Notes under the pieces: generated by a model
The model's input: the letters and a program-made list of their open reading frames with translations, nothing else
Databases searched by the model: none
Told to the model about the DNA's origin: nothing
Shown here: piece by piece, positions 1 through 8,716 of the stretch
Layout of the letters: each line of letters opens with the position of its first letter
How positions within the stretch are numbered: position 1 is the stretch's first letter
From: Pseudomonas sp. MYb185
GTDB taxonomy: Bacteria; Pseudomonadota; Gammaproteobacteria; Pseudomonadales; Pseudomonadaceae
Direction of reading: 5' to 3'
DNA length: 64,000 nucleotides
Assembly: GCF_002979975.1 (NCBI RefSeq)
Contig: NZ_PCQD01000013.1
Span: 1-64,000 of the forward strand
Made by a program: the position numbers and the translations under genes

Positions 1-205
1 CCCGACAAACAGATTTGCCGGAAACATTGATCCACACTGAAGCTCAAGAGCCGGGTCAGGTACCGCCTGGGGCGGACCGTCGGTTGCCAGGGATGGCAAC
101 CGCGAGCTACATGGATGTACCTGTGCGTGTCCGCCCCAGGCGGTACCTGACCCGGCTCTTGAGCTTCAGTGTGGATCAATGTTTCCGGCAAATCTGTTTG
201 TCGGG
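1..205. repeat. Long perfect inverted repeat (77-bp arms) around a conserved 51-nt core, copy 1
   Basis: Bases 1-77 are the exact reverse complement of 129-205 (77 of 77), and the repeat may continue left of the window edge. The arms enclose a 51-nt core at 78-128. The core contains two small nested hairpins: an 8-bp stem GGTTGCCA/TGGCAACC with loop GGGA (82-101), then the spacer GCGAGC, then TACA/TGTA with loop TGGA (about 108-119). No reading frame here looks like a gene. The same core recurs at 339-389 inside different arms. There is no transposase and no U-tract, so it is neither an ordinary IS end nor an intrinsic terminator. I cannot assign it to a named family. Confidence 0.9.
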
Positions 206-280
206 GGGTGTTTTTTGGGGTGTAGCGCGCCTGCGCTACGCCTCGTCAACTCACTCCAACCTACCCAAACCACACCATCC
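206..280. other. Spacer between the two hairpins with a small palindrome
   Basis: This non-coding spacer holds a T6 run (211-216) and a 7-bp hairpin GTAGCGC/GCGCTAC at 222-239 with a 4-nt loop. Nothing else is recognisable. The hairpin could be a weak transcription stop, but no clear U-tract follows it in either direction. Confidence 0.4.
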
Positions 281-447
281 GGAAAGCGGATCATTGCACA
301 AATCACACAAGCGTGGTTGGGTTCGGCCTATGTGGGACCGTCGGTTGCCAGGGACGGCAACCGCGAGCTACATGGACGTACTTGTGCGTGTCCCACATAG
401 GCCGAACCCAACCACGCCACCCCGCAACCCAACCTGATCCGCTTTCC
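281..447. repeat. Inverted-repeat hairpin with the same conserved core, copy 2
   Basis: Inner arms 311-338 and 390-417 are perfectly complementary (28 bp) and enclose a 51-nt core at 339-389. That core differs from 78-128 at only three positions. Outer arms 281-293 and 435-447 (13 bp) are also perfectly complementary. Between outer and inner arms lie two unpaired 17-nt stretches (294-310 and 418-434). Apart from the innermost GAC/GTC and a loose GGGT..GG pattern, the arm sequence is unrelated to copy 1, so pairing is kept while sequence changes. Non-coding; function unknown. Confidence 0.88.
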
Positions 448-544
448 TTGCACCCACCAGCAGCAACCAACAACCCGTACTCCACCCCCTGGATGCTCCG
501 CCTTCGCGGAGCATGACGAGGTGTGGCAGGCAAGACGCCAGTAC
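448..544. other. Non-coding tail downstream of lysS with a 9-bp hairpin
   Basis: The stretch between the second large hairpin and the lysS stop contains a stem ATGCTCCGC/GCGGAGCAT at 493-514 with a CTTC loop. It lies about 30 nt past the lysS stop on the minus strand. No run of T follows on that strand, so if it ends lysS transcription it is not a classical intrinsic terminator. Confidence 0.35.
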
Positions 545-2047
545 TTAAACCTGCGGCCGCATGTGCGGAAACAGGATCACATCGCGGATCGACGGCGAGT
601 TGGTCAGCAGCATCACCAGACGGTCGATGCCGATGCCTTCACCGGCAGTCGGTGGCATGCCGTATTCCAGCGCGCGCACGAAGTCCGCGTCGAAATGCAT
701 GGCCTCGTCGTCACCGGCATCCTTCTCCGCCACCTGGGCATGGAAACGCTCGGCCTGGTCTTCCGCGTCGTTCAACTCGGAGTAGGCGTTGGCAATCTCG
801 CGACCACCGATGAACAGCTCGAAGCGATCGGTCACGCTCGGATCGTCATCGTTGCGCCGGGCCAGCGGCGAGACCTCGAAGGGGTAACGGGTGATGAAGG
901 TCGGCTGCTCCAGCAGATGCTCGACCAATTCCTCGAAGATCATCACCTGCAGCTTGCCCAGGCCCTCATGGCCGAGCACCTTGGCACCGGCCTTGGTCGC
1001 GATTTCCCTCGCGCGCCCGATATCGTTCAGATCGTCCGCAGTGATGTCGGGATTGAACTTGAGGATCGAGTCGAACACCGACAGGCGGGCAAAGGGCTCG
1101 CCGAAGTGGAACACCTTGTCACCATAGGGCACATCGGTGCTGCCCAGCACCGCCTGGGCCAGTTCGCGCAGCAGTTCCTCGGTCAGGTCCATGTTGTCTT
1201 CGTAGTCGGCATAGGCCTGGTAGAACTCGAGCATGGTGAACTCGGGGTTGTGCCGGGTCGAGACGCCTTCGTTGCGGAAGTTGCGGTTGATCTCGAATAC
1301 CTTCTCGAAACCGCCCACCACCAGACGCTTGAGATACAACTCCGGGGCGATGCGCAGGAACATGGGCAGGTCCAGCGCATTGTGATGGGTCTCGAACGGC
1401 TTGGCCGCGGCGCCACCGGGAATGGTCTGCAGCATGGGGGTTTCCACTTCCAGGAAACCGCGATCGGACAGGAACCGGCGGATATGCGAAATGATCTGCG
1501 AGCGCACCAGGAAGGTATGCCGGGTCTCCTCGTTGACCATCAGGTCGACATAGCGCTGACGATAACGCTGTTCGGTGTCGGTCAGGCCATGGTGCTTGTC
1601 CGGCAGCGGGCGCAGCGACTTGGTCAGCAACTGGACCGCTGTCATGTGCACGTACAGATCGCCCTTGCCGGAGCGCGCCAGGGTACCCTCGGCAGCGATG
1701 ATGTCACCCAGGTCCCAGCTCTTGATGGCTTCCAGCGTCTCGGCCGGCAGGCCCTTGCGGTCGACGTAGACCTGGATCCGGCCACTCATGTCCTGGATCA
1801 CCATGAACGCGCCGCGGTTGAGCATGATGCGCCCCGCCACCTTGACTGCAATGCCGGCCTCGGCCAGTTCTTCCTTGCTGCTGTCGGCATACTGTTTCTG
1901 CAGATCGCCGGCCAGACTGTCGCGGCGGAAATCGTTGGGGAAAGCCTGGCCCTTGGCCCGCTCCGCGGCAAGCTTTTCCTTGCGCAGCACGATCAGGCTG
2001 TTCTCTTCCTCTTGCAGTGCATGCTCATTCAGCGGTTGTTCGCTCAT
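545..2047 (-). CDS. lysS: Lysyl-tRNA synthetase (class II)
   Basis: Charges tRNA-Lys with lysine in the cytoplasm. The 500-residue product has an N-terminal OB-fold anticodon-binding region, the class II motif 2 ([20 protein letters not shown]) and motif 3 near the C-terminus ([11 protein letters not shown]). The start chosen gives MSEQPLNEH and has AGGACACC just upstream; a longer in-frame version from 2104 would run into the upstream intergenic region. Length matches bacterial LysS. It follows prfB on the same strand with a 53-nt gap, the usual prfB-lysS order of gammaproteobacteria. Confidence 0.97.
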   Translation of the reverse strand: MSEQPLNEHALQEEENSLIVLRKEKLAAERAKGQAFPNDFRRDSLAGDLQKQYADSSKEELAEAGIAVKVAGRIMLNRGAFMVIQDMSGRIQVYVDRKGLPAETLEAIKSWDLGDIIAAEGTLARSGKGDLYVHMTAVQLLTKSLRPLPDKHHGLTDTEQRYRQRYVDLMVNEETRHTFLVRSQIISHIRRFLSDRGFLEVETPMLQTIPGGAAAKPFETHHNALDLPMFLRIAPELYLKRLVVGGFEKVFEINRNFRNEGVSTRHNPEFTMLEFYQAYADYEDNMDLTEELLRELAQAVLGSTDVPYGDKVFHFGEPFARLSVFDSILKFNPDITADDLNDIGRAREIATKAGAKVLGHEGLGKLQVMIFEELVEHLLEQPTFITRYPFEVSPLARRNDDDPSVTDRFELFIGGREIANAYSELNDAEDQAERFHAQVAEKDAGDDEAMHFDADFVRALEYGMPPTAGEGIGIDRLVMLLTNSPSIRDVILFPHMRPQV

Positions 2048-2100
2048 TTCGGTGTCCTGGGTAAATCGATTCGGTAGTCTTGCGCCGGGTTGGCAGTGGG

Positions 2101-3196
2101 TCACAGGCCCTGTTTCAGGCTGGCCTCGAGAAACTCGTTGATATCGCCATCGAGCACGCCATCGCAGTCGCTTTCCTCGATGCCGGTGCGCAGATCCTTG
2201 ATCCGTGACTGGTCGAGCACGTAGGAGCGGATCTGGTGGCCCCAGCCGATGTCCGACTTGCTGTCTTCCTGGGCCTGGGAGGCGGCTGTGCGCTTCTGCA
2301 TTTCCTGCTCGTACAACTTGGCCCGCAACATCTTCATCGCGGTGTCCTTGTTGGCGTGCTGGGAACGCTCGTTCTGGCAGCTGACCACGGTATTGGTCGG
2401 GACGTGGGTGATCCGCACCGCCGAGTCAGTGGTGTTCACGTGCTGACCACCAGCACCGGAGGAGCGGTAGGTGTCGATGCGCAGGTCGGCCGGGTTGATC
2501 TCGATCTCGATGTTGTCGTCGATTTCCGGTGATACGAACACGGCGGTGAACGAGGTATGGCGACGGTTACCCGAGTCGAACGGGCTCTTGCGCACCAGAC
2601 GGTGCACGCCGATCTCGGTGCGCAGCCAGCCGTAGGCATATTCGCCCTTGATGTGTACGGTGGCCCCCTTGATGCCCGCCACCTCGCCCGCGGTCAGCTC
2701 CATGATGGTCGCTTCGAAACCGTTGTGGTCGGCCCAGCGCAGGTACATGCGCAGCAGCATGTTGGCCCAGTCCTGGGCTTCAGTGCCGCCGGAACCGGCC
2801 TGGATATCCAGGTAGGCGTTGTTCTCGTCCATCTCGCCGCTGAACATGCGGCGGAACTCCAGTGCTTCGAGGCGCGTCTGCAACCGTTGCAGCTCGCTGA
2901 CCACATCGGCCACAGCACCCTCGTCGTCCTCCTCCACGGCCATTTCCAGCAGCTCGGAGGCATCGGCCAGCCCGTTGTCCATATCGTCCAGGGTGCCGAC
3001 GATTTCCGCCAGGGAGGCACGTTCGCGGCCCAGGTTCTGCGCCCGCTCGGGCTCGTTCCAGACGCTCGGGTCTTCCAGCTCGCGCTCTACTTCGGTCAAT
3101 CGATCACGTTTGTGATCGTAGTCAAAGATACCCCCTGATGGTCTCGGAGCGACCACGCAGATCTTTGATGGTATTCAGAATCGGATTGATTTCCAT
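2101..3196 (-). CDS. prfB: Peptide chain release factor 2, with programmed +1 frameshift
   Basis: RF2 recognises UGA and UAA and triggers peptide release. The gene is split into two frames: codons 1-24 (3196-3125, MEINPILNT...RGYL), then an in-frame TGA (3124-3122), then the +1 frame from 3123 to 2101. The combined product is 364 residues, the normal RF2 length. The codon-recognition tripeptide SPF and the catalytic GGQ (SGAGGQHVN) are both present. The frameshift signal is the conserved RF2 autoregulatory site, so this is a functional gene and not a pseudogene. lysS follows downstream. Confidence 0.96.
3121..3137 (-). promoter_or_regulatory. RF2 programmed frameshift site
   Basis: On the minus strand the sequence reads AGGGGGTATCTTTGAC. 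This is an internal Shine-Dalgarno-like AGGGGG, a short spacer, the slippery CTT codon, then the UGA stop followed by C. It is the standard arrangement by which low RF2 levels cause +1 slippage and make more RF2. Confidence 0.95.
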
Positions 3197-3348
3197 GGTG
3201 ACAAATCCCGGCAGGAAAAAGGAGCCATTGTAGCGGAAATCGCCGGCCCGGTGCAGTGACCGCAACGCCGATTGACCCACGTCAGCTGTCGATCCGACCA
3301 TCGGGACTACACTGGAGAAACTTCCGGACAATTTCAGCGGGGTTCATT

Positions 3349-5754
3349 GTGAGTCAATTATTTCCTCCCCAGATCACCCTGGACGAACATGCCGAGCAAT
3401 GCCCGGCCTTCGCCCGTTGGCGCGCCGGACATGGCGTATTGCAGCATACGCCAGCCACCCAGGCCGCAGTCTATCGCCTGGCCCACCAACTGCAGCAGAG
3501 CCAACGACAGCCCAGTGTGGAAAGCACCTATGAGATGCTGACCGCACTGGACCGGCTGACCAGTGCCGGGCTCTGGCTGGTGGTGCACATGACCTATGCC
3601 AAGCGCTGTCAGCCCGACGGTACCCCCTTGCGTGCCGAGGACTTCAAGTCGCGTCCCGAGGGCCATACCGGCGGCGCGCTCAACATGGTCCCTGCCTACG
3701 CCGCCTATCTGGCGCTGAACAGCCTCACCGGCAGCACCCGCAGCTGGCTGATGGGCCAGGGCCATTGCGTGGCAGCAATCGATGCCATCAATGTACTTAC
3801 CGGCAACCTGCATCCGGAACAGGCGCAGCGTTATACTGGCCAGGGCGGGCTGGATCAGTTGCTGCAGGATTTCTACGGGTACGCCCAGTTGCCCAACGGC
3901 CGCCCGGCAGCGCCACTGGGCAGTCACGTCAACCCCTGGACCGCTGGCGGTATCATCGAGGGCGGCTACCTGGGCTTTGCCGAACTGCAGTATGCGCATA
4001 TGCCACTGCCTGGTGAGACCCTGGTGGCCTTCCTGTCCGACGGCGCCGCCGAGGAGCAGCGCGGCAGTGACTGGATCCCACGCTGGTGGCGCGCCGAAGA
4101 CTGCGGTAGCGCGCTGCCGATGATGATCGCCAACGGCCGGCGCATCGAACAGCGTACCGAACTGGGCACCCAGCACGGCCTGGATGGTTTCGTCGAACAC
4201 CTGAGCCGCTGCGGCTTCGACCCGATCCGCTTGGATGGCCGCGATCCGGCGGCCTTCGTCTGCACCCTGTACGAGATGGAACAGCGCCTGGCCCGCCGGG
4301 TGGATGAACAGCAACGCGGCCTGCTGCAGTACCCGCTGCCGGTGCCCTATGCCATCGCCGAGACCACCAAGGGCTTCGGTTTCTACGGTGCCGACGAGAA
4401 TGCCGCGCACAATCTGCCGCTGCCGGACAACCCCCGGCACGATGACCGGTCCCGGGCACTGTTCAACGAGCATGCCGCCCGGTTATGGGTGGCGCCCGAG
4501 GAGCTGCACCAGGCCTGTGCCACGCTGAACAATCATGCCGGACAGCGTCCCATCGAGCGCGACCACCCCCTGGCACTGCGCCATCCGCACGAGCCGGCAT
4601 GGCCGCAGATCGACTGGCACAGCGGCAGCGTCTCGCCGATGCAGGCGGTGGATCGCTTCTTCGTCGAACTGGTCGCCGGCAACCCGCAATTGCGACCACG
4701 GGTCGGCAACCCGGATGAGCTGGCCAGCAACCGCCTGACCGGCGTGCTCAAGGCGCTCAAGCACCGCGTCTCGGAACCGGAGAGCGAGCTCGAAGCGATC
4801 GATGGCCAGATCATCACCGCACTCAACGAGGAAGCCGTGGTCTCGGCCTGCCTGGCCAACAAGGCCGGCCTCAACCTGGTCGCCAGCTACGAGGCGTTCT
4901 GCGTGAAGATGCTCGGTGCGGTACGTCAGGAGATCATCTTCGCCCGACACCAGAAGGAGGTCGGCCGCCCCGCCGGCTGGTTGGGCTTCCCGGTGATCGC
5001 CACTTCGCACACCTGGGAGAATGGCAAGAACGAACAGTCGCACCAGGACACCACCTTCTGCGAGGCACTGCTTGGTGAGATGCACGATGTGATGCGGGTG
5101 ATCTTCCCCGCCGACTACAACAGCACCCTAGCGGTGCTGCCCTCGGTCTACCGCGAGCGTGGCCGGATCAGTTGCATGGTCATCCCCAAGCGCGATCAGC
5201 CGAGCCGGTGCACGCCGCAACAGGCCCGGCAACTGGCGGACCAGGGCGCGGTGCAGCTGGATGAGCACCAGGGCAACGGCCAGCCACTACTGCTGATTGC
5301 CAACGGCGCCTATCAACTGGGCGAGCTGCAACGTGCCGCCGAGCGGCTGCGTGAACGCGGACAGAGCTGGCGGCTGGTGTACCTGCAGGAGCCGGGGCGC
5401 TTCCGGGTACCACGTGATGAACACGAAGCGGCAGCCTGCGCCAGCCCCGAGGAAATCCAGGCACTGTTCCCCAGCGCCCTGAAGCATCGGGTGATGCTCA
5501 CCCATATGCGCTCGGAGGTAGCCCACGGGCATCTGGCCAACCTGTTCCCTGAGCTGAACAGCAGCCGCGTGCTCGGCTACCGCAACCGCGGCGGCACCCT
5601 GGATGAAGCCGGCATGCTGTTCGCCAACCGCTGCACCTGGGCCCATGCCCTGGCGGCCGCCGCCGAAGCCTGCGCGGTGGACCCACTGCAATGGTTGCAT
5701 GAAGATGAACTGAGTGCGGTGCGCGGTCAGTACAACCCGACCATCCTGCGTTGA
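3349..5754 (+). CDS. Divergent phosphoketolase-family protein (XFP-like)
   Basis: The 801-residue product has the length and overall plan of thiamine-diphosphate-dependent xylulose-5-phosphate/fructose-6-phosphate phosphoketolases, but the classic motifs are altered. The usual EGGELGY region reads EGGYLGF (about residue 204). The ThDP motif expected as GDGEAETG reads SDGAAEEQ (D231). The N-terminal GHWGTTPG-type segment is replaced by GHTGGALNM. The start is GTG at 3349, preceded by an AGCGGGG Shine-Dalgarno; the upstream in-frame extension has no support. It is transcribed divergently from prfB and convergently with recJ. Family membership is likely; substrate is not established, and a side role in pentose-phosphate cleavage is only inferred. 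Confidence 0.75.
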   Translation: MSQLFPPQITLDEHAEQCPAFARWRAGHGVLQHTPATQAAVYRLAHQLQQSQRQPSVESTYEMLTALDRLTSAGLWLVVHMTYAKRCQPDGTPLRAEDFKSRPEGHTGGALNMVPAYAAYLALNSLTGSTRSWLMGQGHCVAAIDAINVLTGNLHPEQAQRYTGQGGLDQLLQDFYGYAQLPNGRPAAPLGSHVNPWTAGGIIEGGYLGFAELQYAHMPLPGETLVAFLSDGAAEEQRGSDWIPRWWRAEDCGSALPMMIANGRRIEQRTELGTQHGLDGFVEHLSRCGFDPIRLDGRDPAAFVCTLYEMEQRLARRVDEQQRGLLQYPLPVPYAIAETTKGFGFYGADENAAHNLPLPDNPRHDDRSRALFNEHAARLWVAPEELHQACATLNNHAGQRPIERDHPLALRHPHEPAWPQIDWHSGSVSPMQAVDRFFVELVAGNPQLRPRVGNPDELASNRLTGVLKALKHRVSEPESELEAIDGQIITALNEEAVVSACLANKAGLNLVASYEAFCVKMLGAVRQEIIFARHQKEVGRPAGWLGFPVIATSHTWENGKNEQSHQDTTFCEALLGEMHDVMRVIFPADYNSTLAVLPSVYRERGRISCMVIPKRDQPSRCTPQQARQLADQGAVQLDEHQGNGQPLLLIANGAYQLGELQRAAERLRERGQSWRLVYLQEPGRFRVPRDEHEAAACASPEEIQALFPSALKHRVMLTHMRSEVAHGHLANLFPELNSSRVLGYRNRGGTLDEAGMLFANRCTWAHALAAAAEACAVDPLQWLHEDELSAVRGQYNPTILR

Positions 5755-5762
5755 GGCTTGGC

Positions 5763-7481
5763 TCAGCAGGCCTGCAGATGCCTGACCAGCAACTGCAGGC
5801 TCTGCCGGCCGCGGTATTCGTTGACATCCAGACTGTAGACCAGCCGCGCCCGGCGGATCGTCGGGTCAGGCCAGATCTGCGGGTCGATATTGAAGGCGAT
5901 GGCGTCCAGCACTTCACTGCTGCCCTGCGGTTGCAGCACCATCTTGAGATGACGCTCACCCACCAGCCGCTGCTGAATCAGGGTGAACTCACCATGGAAA
6001 CCCGGCTCGGGAAAATGCTGGCCCCAAGGGCCGGCCTCGCGCAGGGCAGCGGCCAGTTGCAGGTTGAACTCCTCCACCGCCAGCTCGCCATCGCAGACCA
6101 GTCGCCCGGTCAGATCCTCGGCACACAGCTGCCGGCGCACCTCGCGGTCGAAGGCCTGGCGGAAATCCTCGAAATGCGCTGTCGGCAGTGATAGCCCGGC
6201 GGCCATGGCGTGCCCGCCGAACTTGCTGATCAGCCCCGGGTTGCCCGCCGCCACCGCATCCAGCGCATCGCGGATATGCAGGCCGCTGACCGAGCGTGCC
6301 GAACCCTTGATCTGTCCGTCTCCGGCATCGGCAAAGGCGATCACCGGGCGGTGGTAGCGGTCCTTCAACCGCGAGGCGAGAATACCGATCACCCCCTGGT
6401 GCCATTCGGCATCGAACAGGCACAGCCCAAACGGCAGGTCCGCTTCCTGCAGATCGGTACCCTCGAGCATGGCCAGGGCCTGCTGCTGCATATCCCGTTC
6501 GATGCCCTTGCGATCACGGTTGAGGCTGTCCAGCTCGTTGGCTATGTCCCGCGCCAGCTGCTCGTCCTCGGTCAGCAGGCATTCGATGCCCAGGCTCATG
6601 TCATCCAGCCGCCCGGCGGCGTTCAGCCGCGGCCCGATAATGAACCCCAGATCGCTGGAGGCCAGGCGCTCGGCGGGCCGGCGTGCCACTTCCAGCAGAG
6701 CACGGATACCCGGACGGCAGCGCCCGGCGCGAATCCGCGCCAACCCCTGGTGCACCAGGATGCGGTTGTTGGCATCCAGCGGCACCACATCAGCCACGGT
6801 GCCCAGCGCCACCAGATCCAGCAGCTCGCCGAGGTTCGGCTGCGGTCGTTGCGGGTTGAACCAGTTGCTGTCGCGCAGCGCCACCCGCAAAGCCATCAGT
6901 ACATAGAAGATCACCCCGACCCCGGCAATCGACTTGCTTGGAAAATCGCAACCGGGCTGGCTGGGGTTGACGATGGCGTCGGCGGCCGGCAACCGCTCTC
7001 CCGGCAGGTGATGGTCGGTCACCACCACCTTGAGCCCCGCCGCGCGGGCCGCTGCCACACCGTCGATACTGGAAATGCCGTTATCCACGGTGACCAGCAC
7101 ATCGGGGCGCTTGGCCAGTGCCACCTCGACGATCTCCGGGGTCAGGCCATAACCGTATTCGAAGCGGTTGGGTACCAGGTAGTCGACCTGCGCTGCGCCC
7201 AGCGCGCGCAGACCCAGCACCGCGACCGTACTGGCGGTGGCGCCATCGCAATCGAAGTCGCCGACCACCAGGATCGACTGGCGCTGCTCCAAGGCTTCGC
7301 GCAACACCGCTACCGCCTGCTCCATGCCCTTGAACAGCTGCCACGGCAGTAGTGCCTTCAGGCTGCGATCCAGCTCCGCTGCCGAGCGCACCCCGCGCGC
7401 GGCGTATAGCCGGGTCAGCAGCGGTGGCAGATCACCCAGATCGGGCAGTTCATCGGGCAGGACGCGGGAATCGATACGCAT
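5763..7481 (-). CDS. recJ: Single-stranded-DNA-specific exonuclease RecJ
   Basis: A 5'-3' ssDNA exonuclease for recombination and mismatch repair. The 572-residue protein carries the DHH phosphoesterase motifs: GDFDCDGATA, VTVDNG and TDHH in the N-terminal half. A DHHA1 region follows (FGGHAMAAGL), then a C-terminal OB domain. These are the metal-binding residues of the family and none is missing. It sits 7 nt downstream of yaeQ on the same strand. Its 3' end faces the phosphoketolase gene, with only 8 nt between the two stops. Confidence 0.96.
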   Translation of the reverse strand: MRIDSRVLPDELPDLGDLPPLLTRLYAARGVRSAAELDRSLKALLPWQLFKGMEQAVAVLREALEQRQSILVVGDFDCDGATASTVAVLGLRALGAAQVDYLVPNRFEYGYGLTPEIVEVALAKRPDVLVTVDNGISSIDGVAAARAAGLKVVVTDHHLPGERLPAADAIVNPSQPGCDFPSKSIAGVGVIFYVLMALRVALRDSNWFNPQRPQPNLGELLDLVALGTVADVVPLDANNRILVHQGLARIRAGRCRPGIRALLEVARRPAERLASSDLGFIIGPRLNAAGRLDDMSLGIECLLTEDEQLARDIANELDSLNRDRKGIERDMQQQALAMLEGTDLQEADLPFGLCLFDAEWHQGVIGILASRLKDRYHRPVIAFADAGDGQIKGSARSVSGLHIRDALDAVAAGNPGLISKFGGHAMAAGLSLPTAHFEDFRQAFDREVRRQLCAEDLTGRLVCDGELAVEEFNLQLAAALREAGPWGQHFPEPGFHGEFTLIQQRLVGERHLKMVLQPQGSSEVLDAIAFNIDPQIWPDPTIRRARLVYSLDVNEYRGRQSLQLLVRHLQAC

Positions 7482-7487
7482 GGCTGC

Positions 7488-8027
7488 TCAGCGCTCCCCC
7501 AGCAGCCAGTCGAGAACAAACTCGTGCTGGGTCTCGGCGTCGCTGACATAGAGCACACCATCACTGATCATCACGCTCCAGTCGAAGTTGCGCGGCAAGT
7601 CGCTGGCCAGCGCATCCAGTGGCTCCTGGGGCAGCACGGCGATGCTCAGGTTCTTCAACTGCGCCACTGCCGGCACCACCTTGCCGGCCCACACACGGTT
7701 GTTGCCATACACCAGCAACGAGCAGCGTTCGGCGCGCCGCGATCCGGTGGTCAGCCGGTCGGCATCCGGCTGGCCGACGTCGATCCAGTGCTCGATACGA
7801 TCATCCAGACTCTTCTGCCACAGCGCCGGTTCATCCACCTCCGACAGGCCACGCCCGAAGGCCAGGCGCTCCTGATACCACAGCGCGTAGGCGAGAATGC
7901 GCGCGGCCAGGCGCTGGCCGGTTTCCGAGGGGTGCCGCGCCACGGTCAGGCGCAGGTTTTCATACACCCCGCGATCGGTATCGGTGAGGTTGAGCTGGAC
8001 TTTGCAGGGGATCGACTGGAGCGCCAT
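7488..8027 (-). CDS. yaeQ: YaeQ family protein
   Basis: A 179-residue protein of the YaeQ family, which has a PD-(D/E)XK nuclease-like fold by published structures and no settled biological role. The start is placed at MALQSIPCKVQLNLTD, the usual N-terminus; an in-frame extension to 8108 runs into intergenic DNA and a repeat. The family signature segments RLAARILAYALW and SLLVYGN are visible. recJ follows 6 nt after the stop, so the two are probably co-transcribed. Confidence 0.9.
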   Translation of the reverse strand: MALQSIPCKVQLNLTDTDRGVYENLRLTVARHPSETGQRLAARILAYALWYQERLAFGRGLSEVDEPALWQKSLDDRIEHWIDVGQPDADRLTTGSRRAERCSLLVYGNNRVWAGKVVPAVAQLKNLSIAVLPQEPLDALASDLPRNFDWSVMISDGVLYVSDAETQHEFVLDWLLGER

Positions 8028-8114
8028 GGGGCCGGATATTCCTGATTCAGACGGGCCGGCAGTGTACCGCAAAACAGCCGCCCTCGCCCGGCCTCGGCAA
8101 ACTGACACCCCCCC

Positions 8115-8215
8115 CTCCCGTCATTGCGAGCCCGAAGGGCGCGGCAACCCACCGGGCGCCGGCAACTCCGCGCCAGTGGATTGCTTCACCGCGTTGCGGC
8201 TCGCAATGACGGGAG
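8115..8215. repeat. Dispersed palindromic repeat with CGTCATTGCGAGC ends
   Basis: Ends TCCCGTCATTGCGAGC (8116-8131) and GCTCGCAATGACGGGA (8199-8214) are perfect 16-bp inverted repeats around about 67 nt of GC-rich sequence. This end motif is a widely scattered intergenic repeat in many proteobacteria and looks like a small non-autonomous element. It lies in the gap between yaeQ and the MgtC-like gene and contains no gene. Confidence 0.8.
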
Positions 8216-8227
8216 AGAGGGGTCGCA

Positions 8228-8716
8228 TCACCCGTCATCGCGCTCCCTGGGCTCGATGATGTGCGGCAGCACTTGGAGGATGAACAGCATCAACAGGGTC
8301 GCCAATACCGCCGTGGCTTCCAGGCCCAGGCCAACGCAGACGCCAACCGCGGCGGTCATCCACACTCCGGCGGCGGTGGTCAGCCCCTTGACCTCGTTCA
8401 TCCTGCCGCCCTTGATGATGGTGCCGACGCCGAGAAAGCCGATCCCGGCGACTATACCCTGCACTACCCGGCTCAGGGCGTCGTCCCCGGCACCGACCAG
8501 CACGAAGCCGATCACGAACAGTGCCGAGCCGGTGCATACCAGCATGTGCGTGCGTATCCCCGCCGCCTTGCCGTGGGTTTCCCGCTCATAGCCGAGCAGC
8601 CCGCCGAGCAGCGCCGCCAGCAGCAGGCGCAGGCTGACGCGGGTCGCCTGTTCCACATCGGTGAGATCGGAGAACTCACTGACCAGGGTGGTCAGAATAA
8701 TCTGGGAGACATCCAT
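8228..8716 (-). CDS. MgtC/SapB family membrane protein
   Basis: A 162-residue integral membrane protein with about five hydrophobic segments. It carries the MgtC/SapB signature, including LLLAALLGGLLGYERETHGK, GIRTHMLVC and a GIGFLGVGTIIK segment. It corresponds to the short MgtC-type proteins without the C-terminal ACT-like domain of virulence MgtC. Homologues affect Mg2+ homeostasis or F-ATPase, but the role of short forms is unclear. Its start overlaps the end of opgH by 41 nt, so it is probably part of that transcript. Confidence 0.88.
   Translation of the reverse strand: MDVSQIILTTLVSEFSDLTDVEQATRVSLRLLLAALLGGLLGYERETHGKAAGIRTHMLVCTGSALFVIGFVLVGAGDDALSRVVQGIVAGIGFLGVGTIIKGGRMNEVKGLTTAAGVWMTAAVGVCVGLGLEATAVLATLLMLFILQVLPHIIEPRERDDG

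Noticed and set aside
1-447. The two hairpins as a CRISPR array, integron attC sites or intrinsic terminators
   Set aside because: Only two copies with a conserved centre, not conserved ends; no integrase or Cas gene; stems far too long, with no U-tract.
521-2077. A 518-codon open frame on the plus strand opposite lysS
   Set aside because: It is a GC-driven shadow of lysS: no recognisable domain, no ribosome site, and the lysS strand encodes a complete enzyme.
3122-3124. prfB as a broken gene because of the in-frame TGA
   Set aside because: The stop is the conserved RF2 frameshift site with its internal Shine-Dalgarno-like sequence.
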